A DNA stretch of 37,908 nt from Streptomyces sp. G-G2 (GTDB lineage: Bacteria > Actinomycetota > Actinomycetes > Streptomycetales > Streptomycetaceae). The stretch is taken from NCBI RefSeq assembly GCF_030063135.1, contig NZ_JASISO010000060.1:1-37908 (forward strand), read 5' to 3'. The position numbers were made by a program, and so were the translations under genes. This document shows positions 24,895 through 32,663 of this stretch, piece after piece. The notes beneath the pieces are model-generated. The model worked only from the letters and a program-made list of their open reading frames with translations, was not told the origin of the DNA and did no database searches. Positions within the stretch are counted from its first letter, which is position 1. The number at the start of each line of letters is the position of its first letter.

Positions 24895-25425
24895 ATGGAC
24901 AGCGCAGAGTACGAGCGCAAGATCGCCGCCCGATTCGCTACTTTCGACCAGGACGGCAACGGCTATATCGACCGCGAGGACTTCAGCGCGGCCGCGAAGG
25001 CCGTACTGGCCGAATTCGGTACCACAGCACGCTCGGACAAGGGCCAGGCCGTCTTCAACGGCGCCGAGGCCTTCTGGCAGGGCATGGCCGGGATCGCGGA
25101 CGTCGACGGCGACCAGCGGGTGACCCGCGAGGAGTTCATCACCGGAGCGGCCAAACGACTGCGCGACAGCCCGCTCCGGTTCGCCGAGATCGCACGTCCC
25201 TTCCTCCACGCCGTGATCGCGGTCGCCGCCGACTCCGCCGACGAGCCCGGCGCCGGGACCACGCCGTCGGCCGCGGCGCGCGTGCTGCGGGTGCTGGGAA
25301 CGGCCCCGGACCTGGCCACGACCGTGGCGGCGGCCCTGGACACCGACGGCGACGGCCGGATCTCCGAGGACGAGGTCCTCGCCGCCTTCGCGGGCTACTG
25401 CGGAGTGGCGGCCCCGGACGCCTGA
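24895..25425 (+). CDS. EF-hand calcium-binding protein
   Basis: A 176-residue acidic, cytosolic (no signal peptide) calmodulin-like protein. Three canonical EF-hand loops are visible: D18-D29 (DQDGNGYIDRED), D69-E80 (DVDGDQRVTREE) and D149-E160 (DTDGDGRISEDE). A fourth, degenerate hand probably lies between the second and third, around residues 100-125, giving the calerythrin-like layout common in actinomycetes. It should buffer or sense calcium; partners are unknown. ATG 24895 has GGCGGAAG six bases upstream, inside the inverted repeat. It is a single gene, convergent with the acyl-CoA ligase gene. Confidence 0.88.
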   Translation: MDSAEYERKIAARFATFDQDGNGYIDREDFSAAAKAVLAEFGTTARSDKGQAVFNGAEAFWQGMAGIADVDGDQRVTREEFITGAAKRLRDSPLRFAEIARPFLHAVIAVAADSADEPGAGTTPSAAARVLRVLGTAPDLATTVAAALDTDGDGRISEDEVLAAFAGYCGVAAPDA

Positions 25426-25467
25426 GCGGCGACCGTCCTCGTGCGCGCGGGACGGGCGCCTTCGCGA

Positions 25468-25493
25468 GCGCGGGGCAGCCGGCCGCCCCGCGC
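25468..25493. terminator. Bidirectional terminator between EF-hand and acyl-CoA ligase genes
   Basis: GCGCGGGGC and GCCCCGCGC form a perfect 9-bp stem around AGCCGGCC, in the 115-base convergent gap. Confidence 0.65.
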
Positions 25494-25540
25494 ACGAGCG
25501 GTCGGCCGGCCCGCACCGCGCGGGAGCGGATCGGCCGCGG

Positions 25541-27157
25541 CTACGCGTAGCGCTCGCGGAGCTTGTACTTCAGGACCTTGCGCAGGGCGTCGTTGCGGGG
25601 GAGGGAGTCCACCAGCTCCAGCTGCTCGGGGAGTTTGTGGGTGGCCAGGCCCTGGGCCCGCAGGTGGGCCGTGAGGTCGGGGAGGGTCAGCGGGTGGGCG
25701 CCGGGGGGCTGTTCGACGACCGCGCAGACGCGTTCGCCGCGCTCCGGGTCGGGGAGGCCGATGACGGCCACGTCCGCGATGCCCGGGAGCCGGTGGGTCA
25801 GGTCCTCGATCTCCTTCGCGGAGATGTTCTCGCCCTTGCGGATGATCACGTCCTTGGCGCGGCCGGTCAGGACGAGGTAGCCGTCGGGCGTGAGGTGGCC
25901 GAGGTCGCCGGTGACCAGGTAGCCGTCCGCGTCGAAGACCTCGGCGGACTGGTCGCGGTCCAGGTAGCCCTGGCAGACCGCCTCGCCGCGCAGCCGGACC
26001 TCGCCGTCGGTGCCGGCGGGCAGCGGGGTGCCGTCCGGGGCGGTGACGCGGATGGACATGCCCGCGGGCGGGCGGCCCTCGGTGGTGGCGAGGTTCTCGG
26101 GGGTGTCCAGCGGTGAGCCCATGGTGATCATGGGTACCTCGGTCATGCCGTAGCCGTGGGTCAGCTGGCAGCCCAGTTCGCGGACCACCGCGTGGTAGAG
26201 CTCCGGCGGTTTGGGCGCGCCGCCGCCCGCCAGGAGCCGCAGGGTGGGGATCAGCGGGACGCCGGGGGCCTTGCGCTGCTCGGTCAGGAACATCGAGTAG
26301 AAGGCGGTGGAGCCGCCCGCGACGGTGACCCGGTGGCGCCGGTATCCGGCCAGTGCGTCCGGCATCGCGAACTTCTCGAAGAGCACCGCGGGGAACCCGT
26401 ACAGCAGCAGCATCACCGTGTAGTCGGGCCCCGCTATGTGCGCGAAGGGGAAGGCCATCGAGCCGATGTCGTCCGGGCCCAGGCGCAGGGCGTGGGCGAG
26501 GCAGGAGCCGCCCGCGATGAGGGAGCGGTCGGTGTGCAGGACGCCCTTGGGGTCGGAGGTGGTGCCGGAGGTCCAGTAGATCCACCGGACACCGGTGCCG
26601 TCGGTGGGCGCCGGGGGGAGTACGGCCGGGTCGCCGTCGGGCAGCCCGGACTCCTCGTACACCTCGAACACGCCCCGGGCGTCCAGACGTTCGGCCATCG
26701 CGGTGTGGTCGTACCCGCGCCACACGCCGGGGACGGCGAAGAACTCGGCCTTGGACTCGCGCAGCGCGAAGCCGACCTCGCGGTCCCGGTAGAAGGGGAT
26801 GACGGGGGACTGTACGGCGCCGATCCGGGCCAGGGCGACGGACAGCAGGACCGTCTCGATCCGGGTGGGCAGCTGCCAGGCGACGACCGTGCCGGGGCGT
26901 ACGCCCATCCCGTGCAGCCCGGCGGCGACGCGTTCGGCGCGGTCGCGCAGGGCGCCGAAGGTCAGGGTCCGGTCGTCCGCGGGGCGCTGGGCGGCCTCGA
27001 CGAGGACGGGGGCGTCGGGGGTGAGGGCGGCCCGGCGGGTGATCAGCTCCCAGAGGGTGGGGGACTGCTCCAGCTCCCGCGCGGTGTCCGTCGCGGCCCG
27101 CCTCGCGATGGTGCTCGCCGTGTCGTTCGCCGTGGCGTTCGCGGTGTCGTGCGTCAT
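25541..27157 (-). CDS. AMP-forming acyl-CoA ligase
   Basis: A 538-residue adenylate-forming enzyme that activates a carboxylic acid to its CoA thioester. Motifs: phosphate-binding YWTSGTTSDPKG (about residue 197-208), HGYGMTEVPM (about 335-344), the hinge region GYLVTGDLGHLTPDGYLVLTGRAKDVI (about 423-449), and the C-terminal catalytic lysine region NDALRKVLKYKL. The type resembles cyclohexanecarboxylate/fatty-acid CoA ligases. ATG 27157 has GGGGAGG six bases upstream. The first 25 residues are a Thr/Ala/Asn-rich low-complexity tail. An operator at 27195-27213 lies 37 bases upstream, tying it to the catabolic regulon. Substrate unknown. Confidence 0.87.
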   Translation of the reverse strand: MTHDTANATANDTASTIARRAATDTARELEQSPTLWELITRRAALTPDAPVLVEAAQRPADDRTLTFGALRDRAERVAAGLHGMGVRPGTVVAWQLPTRIETVLLSVALARIGAVQSPVIPFYRDREVGFALRESKAEFFAVPGVWRGYDHTAMAERLDARGVFEVYEESGLPDGDPAVLPPAPTDGTGVRWIYWTSGTTSDPKGVLHTDRSLIAGGSCLAHALRLGPDDIGSMAFPFAHIAGPDYTVMLLLYGFPAVLFEKFAMPDALAGYRRHRVTVAGGSTAFYSMFLTEQRKAPGVPLIPTLRLLAGGGAPKPPELYHAVVRELGCQLTHGYGMTEVPMITMGSPLDTPENLATTEGRPPAGMSIRVTAPDGTPLPAGTDGEVRLRGEAVCQGYLDRDQSAEVFDADGYLVTGDLGHLTPDGYLVLTGRAKDVIIRKGENISAKEIEDLTHRLPGIADVAVIGLPDPERGERVCAVVEQPPGAHPLTLPDLTAHLRAQGLATHKLPEQLELVDSLPRNDALRKVLKYKLRERYA

Positions 27158-27194
27158 TCCCGGCCTCCCCGGTACGGCTGCTCTGTCCGGTCAT

Positions 27195-27213
27195 ATCTGA
27201 CCATCCGTCAGAT
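27195..27213. promoter_or_regulatory. Regulon operator O1, perfect dyad
   Basis: ATCTGAC-CATCC-GTCAGAT has perfect 7-bp arms. It sits 37 bases upstream of the acyl-CoA ligase start and is the best of four related dyads in this block. Confidence 0.75.
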
Positions 27214-27272
27214 ACGACCGAGAGCGTAGGCCCACGCCGCTTGTCGGTCCAGGGGTGCCGAGGCTAGCTTGT

Positions 27273-27291
27273 TTCTGACGACCCATCAGAT
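27273..27291. promoter_or_regulatory. Regulon operator O2
   Basis: TTCTGAC-GACCC-ATCAGAT is the same 19-bp dyad with two departures from O1's arms. It lies 33 bases before the amidohydrolase ATG, in the divergent gap shared with O1. Confidence 0.7.
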
Positions 27292-27324
27292 CTACGACCC
27301 AAGGCCAGCGAGGGGAACCGGACC

Positions 27325-28536
27325 ATGGAACTGCCCCGGATCATCAGCGTCGACGACCACGTGATCGAGCCCCCGCACCTCTTCGACAGGTGGCTGCCCG
27401 CCAAGTACCGCGACCGCGGCCCCAAGCCGCTCACCGCGGGCATCGGAGAACTCGCCTACACCGGCGGCAAGTACGTGATCACCATGGACCCGGACGGGCC
27501 GCCCACCGACTGGTGGATCTACGAGGACCTCAAGTTCCCGTACAAGCGCAACATCGCCGCCGTCGGCTTCGACCGCGACGACATGACCCTCGAAGGCATC
27601 ACGCGCGCCGAGATGCGGCGCGGCTGCTGGGACCCCAAGGCGCGTCTCCTCGACATGGACCTCAACCACGTCGAGGCCTCCCTGTGCTTTCCGACCTTCC
27701 CCCGCTTCTGCGGGCAGACCTTCGCCGAGGCCCACGACAAGGAAGTGGCCCTGGCCTGCGTCCGCGCCTACAACGACTGGATGGTGGAGGAATGGTGCGG
27801 CGACAGCGGCGGCCGGCTGATCCCGCTCTGCATCATCCCGCTGTGGGACATCGGCCTCGCCGTCGCCGAGATCCACCGCAACGCCGCCCGCGGGGTGCGC
27901 GCCGTCACCTTCTCCGAGATCCCCACCCACCTCGGGCTGCCGTCCATCCACTCCGGCTACTGGGACCCCTTCTTCGCCGCCTGCCAGGAGACCGGCACCG
28001 TCGTCAACATGCACATCGGGTCCAGCTCCCAGATGCCCGCGGCCTCCCCCGACGCGCCGCCCGCCGTCCAGGCCTCGCTCAGCTTCAACAACGCGATGGC
28101 CTCGATGATGGACTTCCTCTTCTCCGGGGTCCTCGTCAAGTTCCCCACCCTCAAACTCGCCTACAGCGAGGGTCAGATGGGCTGGATCCCCTACGCCCTG
28201 GAACGCGCCGACGACGTGTGGTGCGAGCACCGCGCCTGGGGCGGCGTCCGCGACCTGATCCCCGAGCCGCCCTCCACCTACTACTACCGGCAGATGTTCT
28301 GCTGCTTCTTCCGCGACAAGCACGGCATCGCCTCGCTCGACGTCGTCGGCCGCGACAACGCCACCTTCGAGACCGACTACCCGCACGTGGACTCGACCTT
28401 CCCGCACACCAAGGAGGTCGCCCTCGACCACGTCAAGGGGCTGGACGAGGAGACCGTGTACAAACTGATGCGCGGGAACGCCATCCGGATGCTGGGTCTC
28501 GACTTCGACCGCGACCGGCGCCCGGCGGGGCGGTAG
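27325..28536 (+). CDS. Amidohydrolase-family metal-dependent hydrolase/decarboxylase
   Basis: A 403-residue TIM-barrel protein of the amidohydrolase 2 (ACMS decarboxylase-like) group. Possible metal-site segments are SVDDHVIEPP near the N-terminus, VVNMHIGSSS (about residues 229-238) and ETDYPHVDSTFPH (about 350-362). A second hallmark is the SFNNAMASMMDFLFSGVLVKFPTLKLAYSEG stretch. Such proteins in actinobacterial acyl-CoA clusters are usually unassigned; ring-opening hydrolysis or decarboxylation of a CoA intermediate is inference. ATG 27325 has GAGGGGAA about nine bases upstream. The next gene starts 5 bases after the stop. Confidence 0.82.
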   Translation: MELPRIISVDDHVIEPPHLFDRWLPAKYRDRGPKPLTAGIGELAYTGGKYVITMDPDGPPTDWWIYEDLKFPYKRNIAAVGFDRDDMTLEGITRAEMRRGCWDPKARLLDMDLNHVEASLCFPTFPRFCGQTFAEAHDKEVALACVRAYNDWMVEEWCGDSGGRLIPLCIIPLWDIGLAVAEIHRNAARGVRAVTFSEIPTHLGLPSIHSGYWDPFFAACQETGTVVNMHIGSSSQMPAASPDAPPAVQASLSFNNAMASMMDFLFSGVLVKFPTLKLAYSEGQMGWIPYALERADDVWCEHRAWGGVRDLIPEPPSTYYYRQMFCCFFRDKHGIASLDVVGRDNATFETDYPHVDSTFPHTKEVALDHVKGLDEETVYKLMRGNAIRMLGLDFDRDRRPAGR

Positions 28537-28541
28537 CCGCG

Positions 28542-29711
28542 GTGGACCTCACCTACACCGAGGAGGAAGAGGAGTTCCGGGCCCGGCTGCGCACCTGGCT
28601 CGGCAAGGCTCTGCCCGAGCTGCCCCCCAAGCCCTCCCCGGACGACTGGCCGGGCCGCCGCGCCTACGACCTCGGCTGGCAGCGGCGGCTCTACGACGCC
28701 GGGTACGCCGGACTGCACTGGCCCGCCGACGCGGGCGGGCGCGGCGCCACCCCGACCCAGCACCTGATCTTCCTGGAGGAGACCGAGCGGGCCGGGGCGC
28801 CGTACGTCGGGGCCAACTTCGTCGGCCTGCTGCACGCCGGGCCCACCATCGCCGCCGAGGGCACCCCCGAGCAGCGGGCGCGCTGGCTGCCGCCCGTGCT
28901 GCGCGGGGACGAGGTGTGGTGCCAGGGGTTCAGCGAGCCGGGCGCCGGCTCGGACCTGGCCGCCCTGCGCACCAAGGCGGTGCGCGACGGGGACGAGTAC
29001 GTGATCACCGGTTCGAAGATCTGGACCTCGCACGCGGAGGTCGCCGACTGGTGCGAGCTGCTCGTACGGACCGACCCGGTGAGCGCGAGCGTGCCCAAGC
29101 ACCGCGGGATCTCCTGGCTGGCGATGCCGATGGACGCGCCCGGGGTGACGGTGCGGCCGCTGCGCACCCTCGCGGGATCGACCGAGTTCGCGGAGATGTT
29201 CCTGGACGAGGTACGGGTTCCCGTGGGCAACCGGGTCGGCGCCGAGAACGACGGCTGGCGCGTCACCATGGTCACCCTGTCCTTCGAGCGGGGCACCGCC
29301 TTCGTGGGCGAGGTCGTCGCCTGCCGCCGCACCCTGGCCGCGCTGGCCCGTACCGCGAAGGCCAACGGGCGCTGGGACGATCCGGTGCTGCGGCGCGGAC
29401 TGGGGCGGCTGCACGGGGAGTTCGGCGCCCTGTGGCGGCTGACCCAGTGGAACGTGAGCGAGGCCGGCCGCTCCGGCGGGGTCCCCGGCACGGGCGGCTC
29501 CGTCTTCAAGCTGCGCTACTCGCACGCGCGCCAGGAGCTGTACGACCTGGCGGCCGAGGTGCTGGGAGCGGCGGGCGGGGCGCTGTCGCTGGACGAGGAG
29601 TGGACCCTGGACCGGCTGTCGTCCCTCTCGTACACGATCGCGGCCGGGACCTCGCAGATCCAGCGCAACATCGTCGCCGAGCGGATCCTCGGCCTTCCGA
29701 AGGGCCGGTGA
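28542..29711 (+). CDS. Acyl-CoA dehydrogenase, large subunit type
   Basis: A 389-residue acyl-CoA dehydrogenase of the FadE type used on bulky or cyclic CoA esters. FAD/substrate motif: WCQGFSEPGAGSDLAALRTKA (about residues 125-145), then KIWTSHAEVADWCELLVRTD. The C-terminus AAGTSQIQRNIVAERILGLPKG is the usual FAD-contact end, but the medium-chain dehydrogenase glutamate (YEGT) is replaced by Ala, so another base must act. GTG 28542 lies 5 bases after the amidohydrolase stop. The following gene overlaps its stop (GTGA) and encodes a shorter dehydrogenase, pointing to a heteromeric complex. Confidence 0.87.
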   Translation: MDLTYTEEEEEFRARLRTWLGKALPELPPKPSPDDWPGRRAYDLGWQRRLYDAGYAGLHWPADAGGRGATPTQHLIFLEETERAGAPYVGANFVGLLHAGPTIAAEGTPEQRARWLPPVLRGDEVWCQGFSEPGAGSDLAALRTKAVRDGDEYVITGSKIWTSHAEVADWCELLVRTDPVSASVPKHRGISWLAMPMDAPGVTVRPLRTLAGSTEFAEMFLDEVRVPVGNRVGAENDGWRVTMVTLSFERGTAFVGEVVACRRTLAALARTAKANGRWDDPVLRRGLGRLHGEFGALWRLTQWNVSEAGRSGGVPGTGGSVFKLRYSHARQELYDLAAEVLGAAGGALSLDEEWTLDRLSSLSYTIAAGTSQIQRNIVAERILGLPKGR

Positions 29712-30628
29712 GGGCGGTGGACTTCCAGCTGACCGAGGACCAGCGGGACCTGCGCGGCGGCGTACGGGCCCTGCTGGAGGGCCGGTACGGGCGCGCGGCG
29801 CTAAGGGCTTCCGTGGACCGGGGCGAAGGCGTGGACCGGGGCGTGGACCGGGGGCTGTGGCGGGAGCTGGGTGAGGCCGGGTTCTTCGCGCTGCGGCTGC
29901 CGGAGGAGGAGGGCGGGACCGGCCTCGGGCTCGCGGAGGCGGTGCTGGTCTTCGAGGAGGCCGGGCGGGTGCTGCTGCCGGGCCCGCTGGTGGCCACGCA
30001 CCTGGCGGCCGGGGTGGTGCCGGGCGCGGCGCGGGGGACGGCGGTGGTGACGGCCTTCGACCTCGGGGGGCCGTTCGTCGCGCACCTGGGCGGGGCGGAC
30101 GCGGTGCTGGGGATGGACGGGGTCCCGGAGGGGGTCCCGGTGCGCTCCGTGGATCCGCTGACCCCGCTGTACCGGGCCGCGGGGCCCGGCGCCGTCCCGG
30201 AGGCCCTGCGGGACGAGGGGGCGCTGCTGACGGCCGCGCTCCAGTTGGGCAGCGCGCTGCGGACCACCGAGCTGGCGGTGCGGTACGCGAAGGAGCGCGA
30301 GCAGTTCGGACAGCCGGTCGGGGCCTTCCAGGCGGTCAAGCACCTGTGCGCGGGGATGCTGGTCCGCGGCGAGGTGGCCCGTACGGCGGTCTACGCGGCG
30401 GCGGTGACGGGCGCGCCCGGTGAGATCGCGGGTGCCAAGCTGCTGGCCGACGAGGCCGCCGTACGCAATGCGCGGGACTGCCTTCAGGTGCACGGCGGGA
30501 TGGGGTTCACCTGGGAGGCGGACGTGCACCTGCACCTGAAGCGGGCGTGGGTGCGGGCGGAGCAGTGGCGGACGGCCGCGCAGGCGGAGGAGGTGCTCGC
30601 GGCGGAGCTGCTCGCGGGTTCCGCCTGA
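29708..30628 (+). CDS. Acyl-CoA dehydrogenase, small subunit type
   Basis: A 306-residue acyl-CoA dehydrogenase homologue, about 80 residues shorter than usual. The N-terminal helical domain is intact (VDFQLTEDQRDLRGGVRALLEGRYG, then EEGGTGLGLAEAVLVFEEAG). The middle beta-domain is truncated and lacks the FAD-contact WxxSEPxAGSD segment. The C-terminal domain is clear (AVRYAKEREQFGQPVGAFQAVKHLCAGM, DCLQVHGGMGFTWEADVHLHLKRAW). This is the pattern of the partner subunit in alpha2beta2 steroid side-chain dehydrogenases of mycobacteria. GTG 29708 overlaps the large-subunit stop, giving translational coupling; GTG 29717 is the alternative start. Confidence 0.83.
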   Translation: MRAVDFQLTEDQRDLRGGVRALLEGRYGRAALRASVDRGEGVDRGVDRGLWRELGEAGFFALRLPEEEGGTGLGLAEAVLVFEEAGRVLLPGPLVATHLAAGVVPGAARGTAVVTAFDLGGPFVAHLGGADAVLGMDGVPEGVPVRSVDPLTPLYRAAGPGAVPEALRDEGALLTAALQLGSALRTTELAVRYAKEREQFGQPVGAFQAVKHLCAGMLVRGEVARTAVYAAAVTGAPGEIAGAKLLADEAAVRNARDCLQVHGGMGFTWEADVHLHLKRAWVRAEQWRTAAQAEEVLAAELLAGSA

Positions 30629-30686
30629 GCGGGCCGTGCCCGAACGGTCCGCGCCGAACGGGCGGTGCCCGAGCGGGGCCGCGTCC

Positions 30687-30707
30687 CGCGCGCCGTTGGG
30701 GCGCGCG
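30687..30707 (+). terminator. Hairpin after the dehydrogenase pair
   Basis: CGCGCGCC and GGCGCGCG form an 8-bp perfect stem with loop GTTGG, 58 bases after the stop. The 386-base gap up to 31015 otherwise holds the palindrome at 30948-30968 and a possible 38-codon frame from ATG 30924. Confidence 0.6.
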
Positions 30708-30947
30708 CTGTAACGGGTGGGACAACGCAGGACGCATGTCCGATTACGGAGAGTTGATATCGGTTTGTGTCCTTCGCCCGCCTCATTACGGACCGGAGTC
30801 GCCGGTCGGCTCCGGTACGCTCCGACGAATGCGAGCGGTTGAGCGGCGCGGGCGTCGCACAGTATGCAGCACGCCTACTCCTTCGCGCTGGAATATGCCC
30901 GAAGCGCTTGTTGTGGTGACTGTATGTCAACCATGCTGCTCCGCAAG

Positions 30948-30968
30948 GGGATCACGGTCCGTGATCCC
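30948..30968. promoter_or_regulatory. Perfect 21-bp palindrome upstream of the ATP-binding protein gene
   Basis: GGGATCACGG-T-CCGTGATCCC has perfect 10-bp arms. It lies 46 bases before GTG 31015 and is not followed by U residues. With a single-base centre it looks more like a protein-binding dyad than a terminator. Confidence 0.55.
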
Positions 30969-31014
30969 GTACTGTCGCGAGGCGATGTGTCCGCCGGTTC
31001 GGGTGGTGTGAGCG

Positions 31015-31464
31015 GTGCAGGTGCTTCAGGTTCAGCTTGAGGTCGGGCCGGATCCCGCAGAGGTCGGCCGAGCGCGCAGGTGGGCCCGGTCCCGCCTGGC
31101 CGGATGCGGCATAGGGGATGACGAGCCGCTCGCGGAGACCCTGGTCCTGCTGATTTCCGAGCTGGTCACCAACGCCGTGGTGCACACCGGCTGTCCGGCC
31201 GTGCTGCGGATGCTCTTCGGCGGCCCCGGGGTCCGGGTGGAGGTGGCCGACGCGAGCGACCGGCCGCCCGCCCCCCGGCACGCCGAGGGGGGCGACACCA
31301 ACGGGCGCGGCCTGGAGCTGGTGGACGGCCTCGCGGACCGCTGGGGCTGGCAGCGCGAGGGCGCGGGCAAGCGGATCTGGTGCGAGATCGACTGCATCGG
31401 CAAGGACGCGGACGACGTGCCCGAAAGATGTGCCCCGGCCCGGGAACCGCGCGTGTCCCTCTAA
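31015..31464 (+). CDS. ATP-binding protein, anti-sigma/serine kinase-like (HATPase_c)
   Basis: A 149-residue GHKL-fold protein like RsbW/SpoIIAB relatives, a family abundant in Streptomyces. The N-box is ISELVTNAVVHTG (about residues 47-59). A G1-like segment VRVEVADASDRPP (about 73-85) and a G2 box NGRGLELVDGLADRWG (about 95-110) follow. The usual D-x-G of G1 is replaced by ADAS, typical of this streptomycete subfamily. It may phosphorylate an anti-anti-sigma factor or act as a bare regulator, but no partner gene is adjacent. GTG 31015 is the first start after an in-frame stop at 31009. The ribosome binding site is poor. It interrupts the catabolic block. Confidence 0.78.
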   Translation: MQVLQVQLEVGPDPAEVGRARRWARSRLAGCGIGDDEPLAETLVLLISELVTNAVVHTGCPAVLRMLFGGPGVRVEVADASDRPPAPRHAEGGDTNGRGLELVDGLADRWGWQREGAGKRIWCEIDCIGKDADDVPERCAPAREPRVSL

Positions 31465-31469
31465 AGAGG

Positions 31470-31488
31470 TGTTGACGGACCGTCATGC
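31470..31488. promoter_or_regulatory. Weak relative of the regulon operator
   Basis: TGTTGAC-GGACC-GTCATGC keeps the inner TGAC/GTCA dyad of the four operators, and 13 bases (31473-31485) are perfectly symmetric. It lacks the outer CT/AG pair and no start codon follows, so binding is doubtful. The 175-base convergent gap here has no gene. Confidence 0.3.
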
Positions 31489-31639
31489 ATTGATCACCCT
31501 TGGGGGGAGCGATTCGTCGCGAGGGGACGCCAAGGGCTGACCTTGACGAGTGCGGGTCGCGGGGTGGCGGCTGCCGTGCGGCGCTCGGGGCGTGCACGAA
31601 CGCGCGCCGCCACCCCCAAAAGAGCGCCCCGCGCCCCGG

Positions 31640-32566
31640 TCAGAGGACGGCCACCGGCGCGACCGGGGTGCCCACGCCGCCGACGAAGGGTTCCGGCATC
31701 GCGGAGAGCAGGAAGGAATACCTGTTTTCTTCTCCACAGGCTGTGGACAACTTTTCGAGATTCCAGTTCTGGCCCTGGTGCATGCCCATCTCGACCAGGT
31801 CCAGCGCGTGCACCGGCAGCCACAGGTTCTCGATCTCCGGCGGGAAGATCTCAAAGGTGAGGGTGTCGTTGGCGACGGCCGCGACGTCCCGGGCGTGGAA
31901 CCAGGCGGGCGTACGGACGGACAGCCCGGGCGAGGGGTAGCCGTAGCCGTGCTTGTCGCCCGCCAGGTAGACCTGCATCTGCCCGGTGCGCACGAGCACG
32001 ATGTCGCCGGGCCGGACGGTGACCCCGCCGAACTCCTCGGCCTCCGCGAGGTCTTCCGGGGTCACGGCGTGCCCGCCGGGCAGCCGGTCCAGGCCCTTGG
32101 TGCGGGCCACGTCCAGCAGGATCCCGCGCGAGACGATGTGGCCCGCCTTCTCGATGCCGCTGAACTGGGCGCGGGAGTGCGCGGTGATGCTGTCGGCGGG
32201 GCGGCCGTTGTAGATCTTCCCCGAGTGTGAGACGTGCGTCAGGGCGTCCCAGTGGGTGGCGCACTGCAGGCCCATCGTCACGGCGTCGTCGCTGCACGCG
32301 ACCGTGCCGGGGCCGAACAGCTCCTGGTTGATCTGCACCATCGTGTGCAGCGGATTGACCCGGCCCGGGATCAGGCCCGCCTGGACGCCGTCCTCCTTGA
32401 GGGGGAGGGCGAGCGGGATCCGGCGGCCGGTGCGGATCTCGCCCGCTGCCGCGCGTACGACCTCGTCGGTGATCAGGTTCAGGGTGCCGATCTCGTCGGC
32501 GGCTCCCCAACGGCCCCAGTTGTTGACGCGCTTGGCGATGTCGTGGAACTCGGCGGGCAGGCCCAT
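31640..32566 (-). CDS. Cyclase-family metal-dependent hydrolase (kynurenine formamidase-like)
   Basis: A 308-residue member of the putative cyclase family that includes bacterial kynurenine formamidase and isatin hydrolase. Metal-binding residues are likely in QCATHWDALTHVSHSGKIYNG (H-W-D and following His, about residues 103-123). VRPGDIVLVRTG and LWLPVHALDLVEMGMHQGQNWNLE are further family landmarks. It could hydrolyse a lactone, amide or ring ketone in the pathway. ATG 32566 is preferred, with AAGGAG eleven bases upstream; for GTG 32578 that sequence would abut the codon. Codons 31718-31765 are strikingly AT-rich and hold the DnaA-box pair. Divergent from the SDR across operator O3. Confidence 0.82.
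   Translation of the reverse strand: MGLPAEFHDIAKRVNNWGRWGAADEIGTLNLITDEVVRAAAGEIRTGRRIPLALPLKEDGVQAGLIPGRVNPLHTMVQINQELFGPGTVACSDDAVTMGLQCATHWDALTHVSHSGKIYNGRPADSITAHSRAQFSGIEKAGHIVSRGILLDVARTKGLDRLPGGHAVTPEDLAEAEEFGGVTVRPGDIVLVRTGQMQVYLAGDKHGYGYPSPGLSVRTPAWFHARDVAAVANDTLTFEIFPPEIENLWLPVHALDLVEMGMHQGQNWNLEKLSTACGEENRYSFLLSAMPEPFVGGVGTPVAPVAVL
31730..31750. other. Inverted pair of DnaA boxes inside the cyclase gene
   Basis: TGTGGACAA (31742-31750) is the exact complement of the Streptomyces DnaA box TTGTCCACA. TTCTCCACA (31730-31738) on the plus strand is the same box with one mismatch, three bases away in inverted orientation. The surrounding 50 bases are AT-rich for this genome. Confidence 0.65.
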
Positions 32567-32624
32567 GGGTTCGCTCACTCCTTATGGACTGGGGCTTGTG
32601 CTGGTGCGTCCGGCTGCCCCTAGA

Positions 32625-32643
32625 ATCTAACGGTCCGTCAGAA
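32625..32643. promoter_or_regulatory. Regulon operator O3
   Basis: ATCTAAC-GGTCC-GTCAGAA is the shared dyad with one change in each arm. It lies 20 bases before the SDR ATG and 58 bases before the cyclase ATG, so it can control both divergent units. Confidence 0.7.
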
Positions 32644-32663
32644 ACAGCGGGAAGGGGCCGGGC

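Noticed and set aside
31470..31488. Fifth member of the catabolic operator set
   Set aside because: Only the inner TGAC/GTCA core is kept and it lies between convergent genes with no promoter role. Listed as a weak site, not as part of the regulon.
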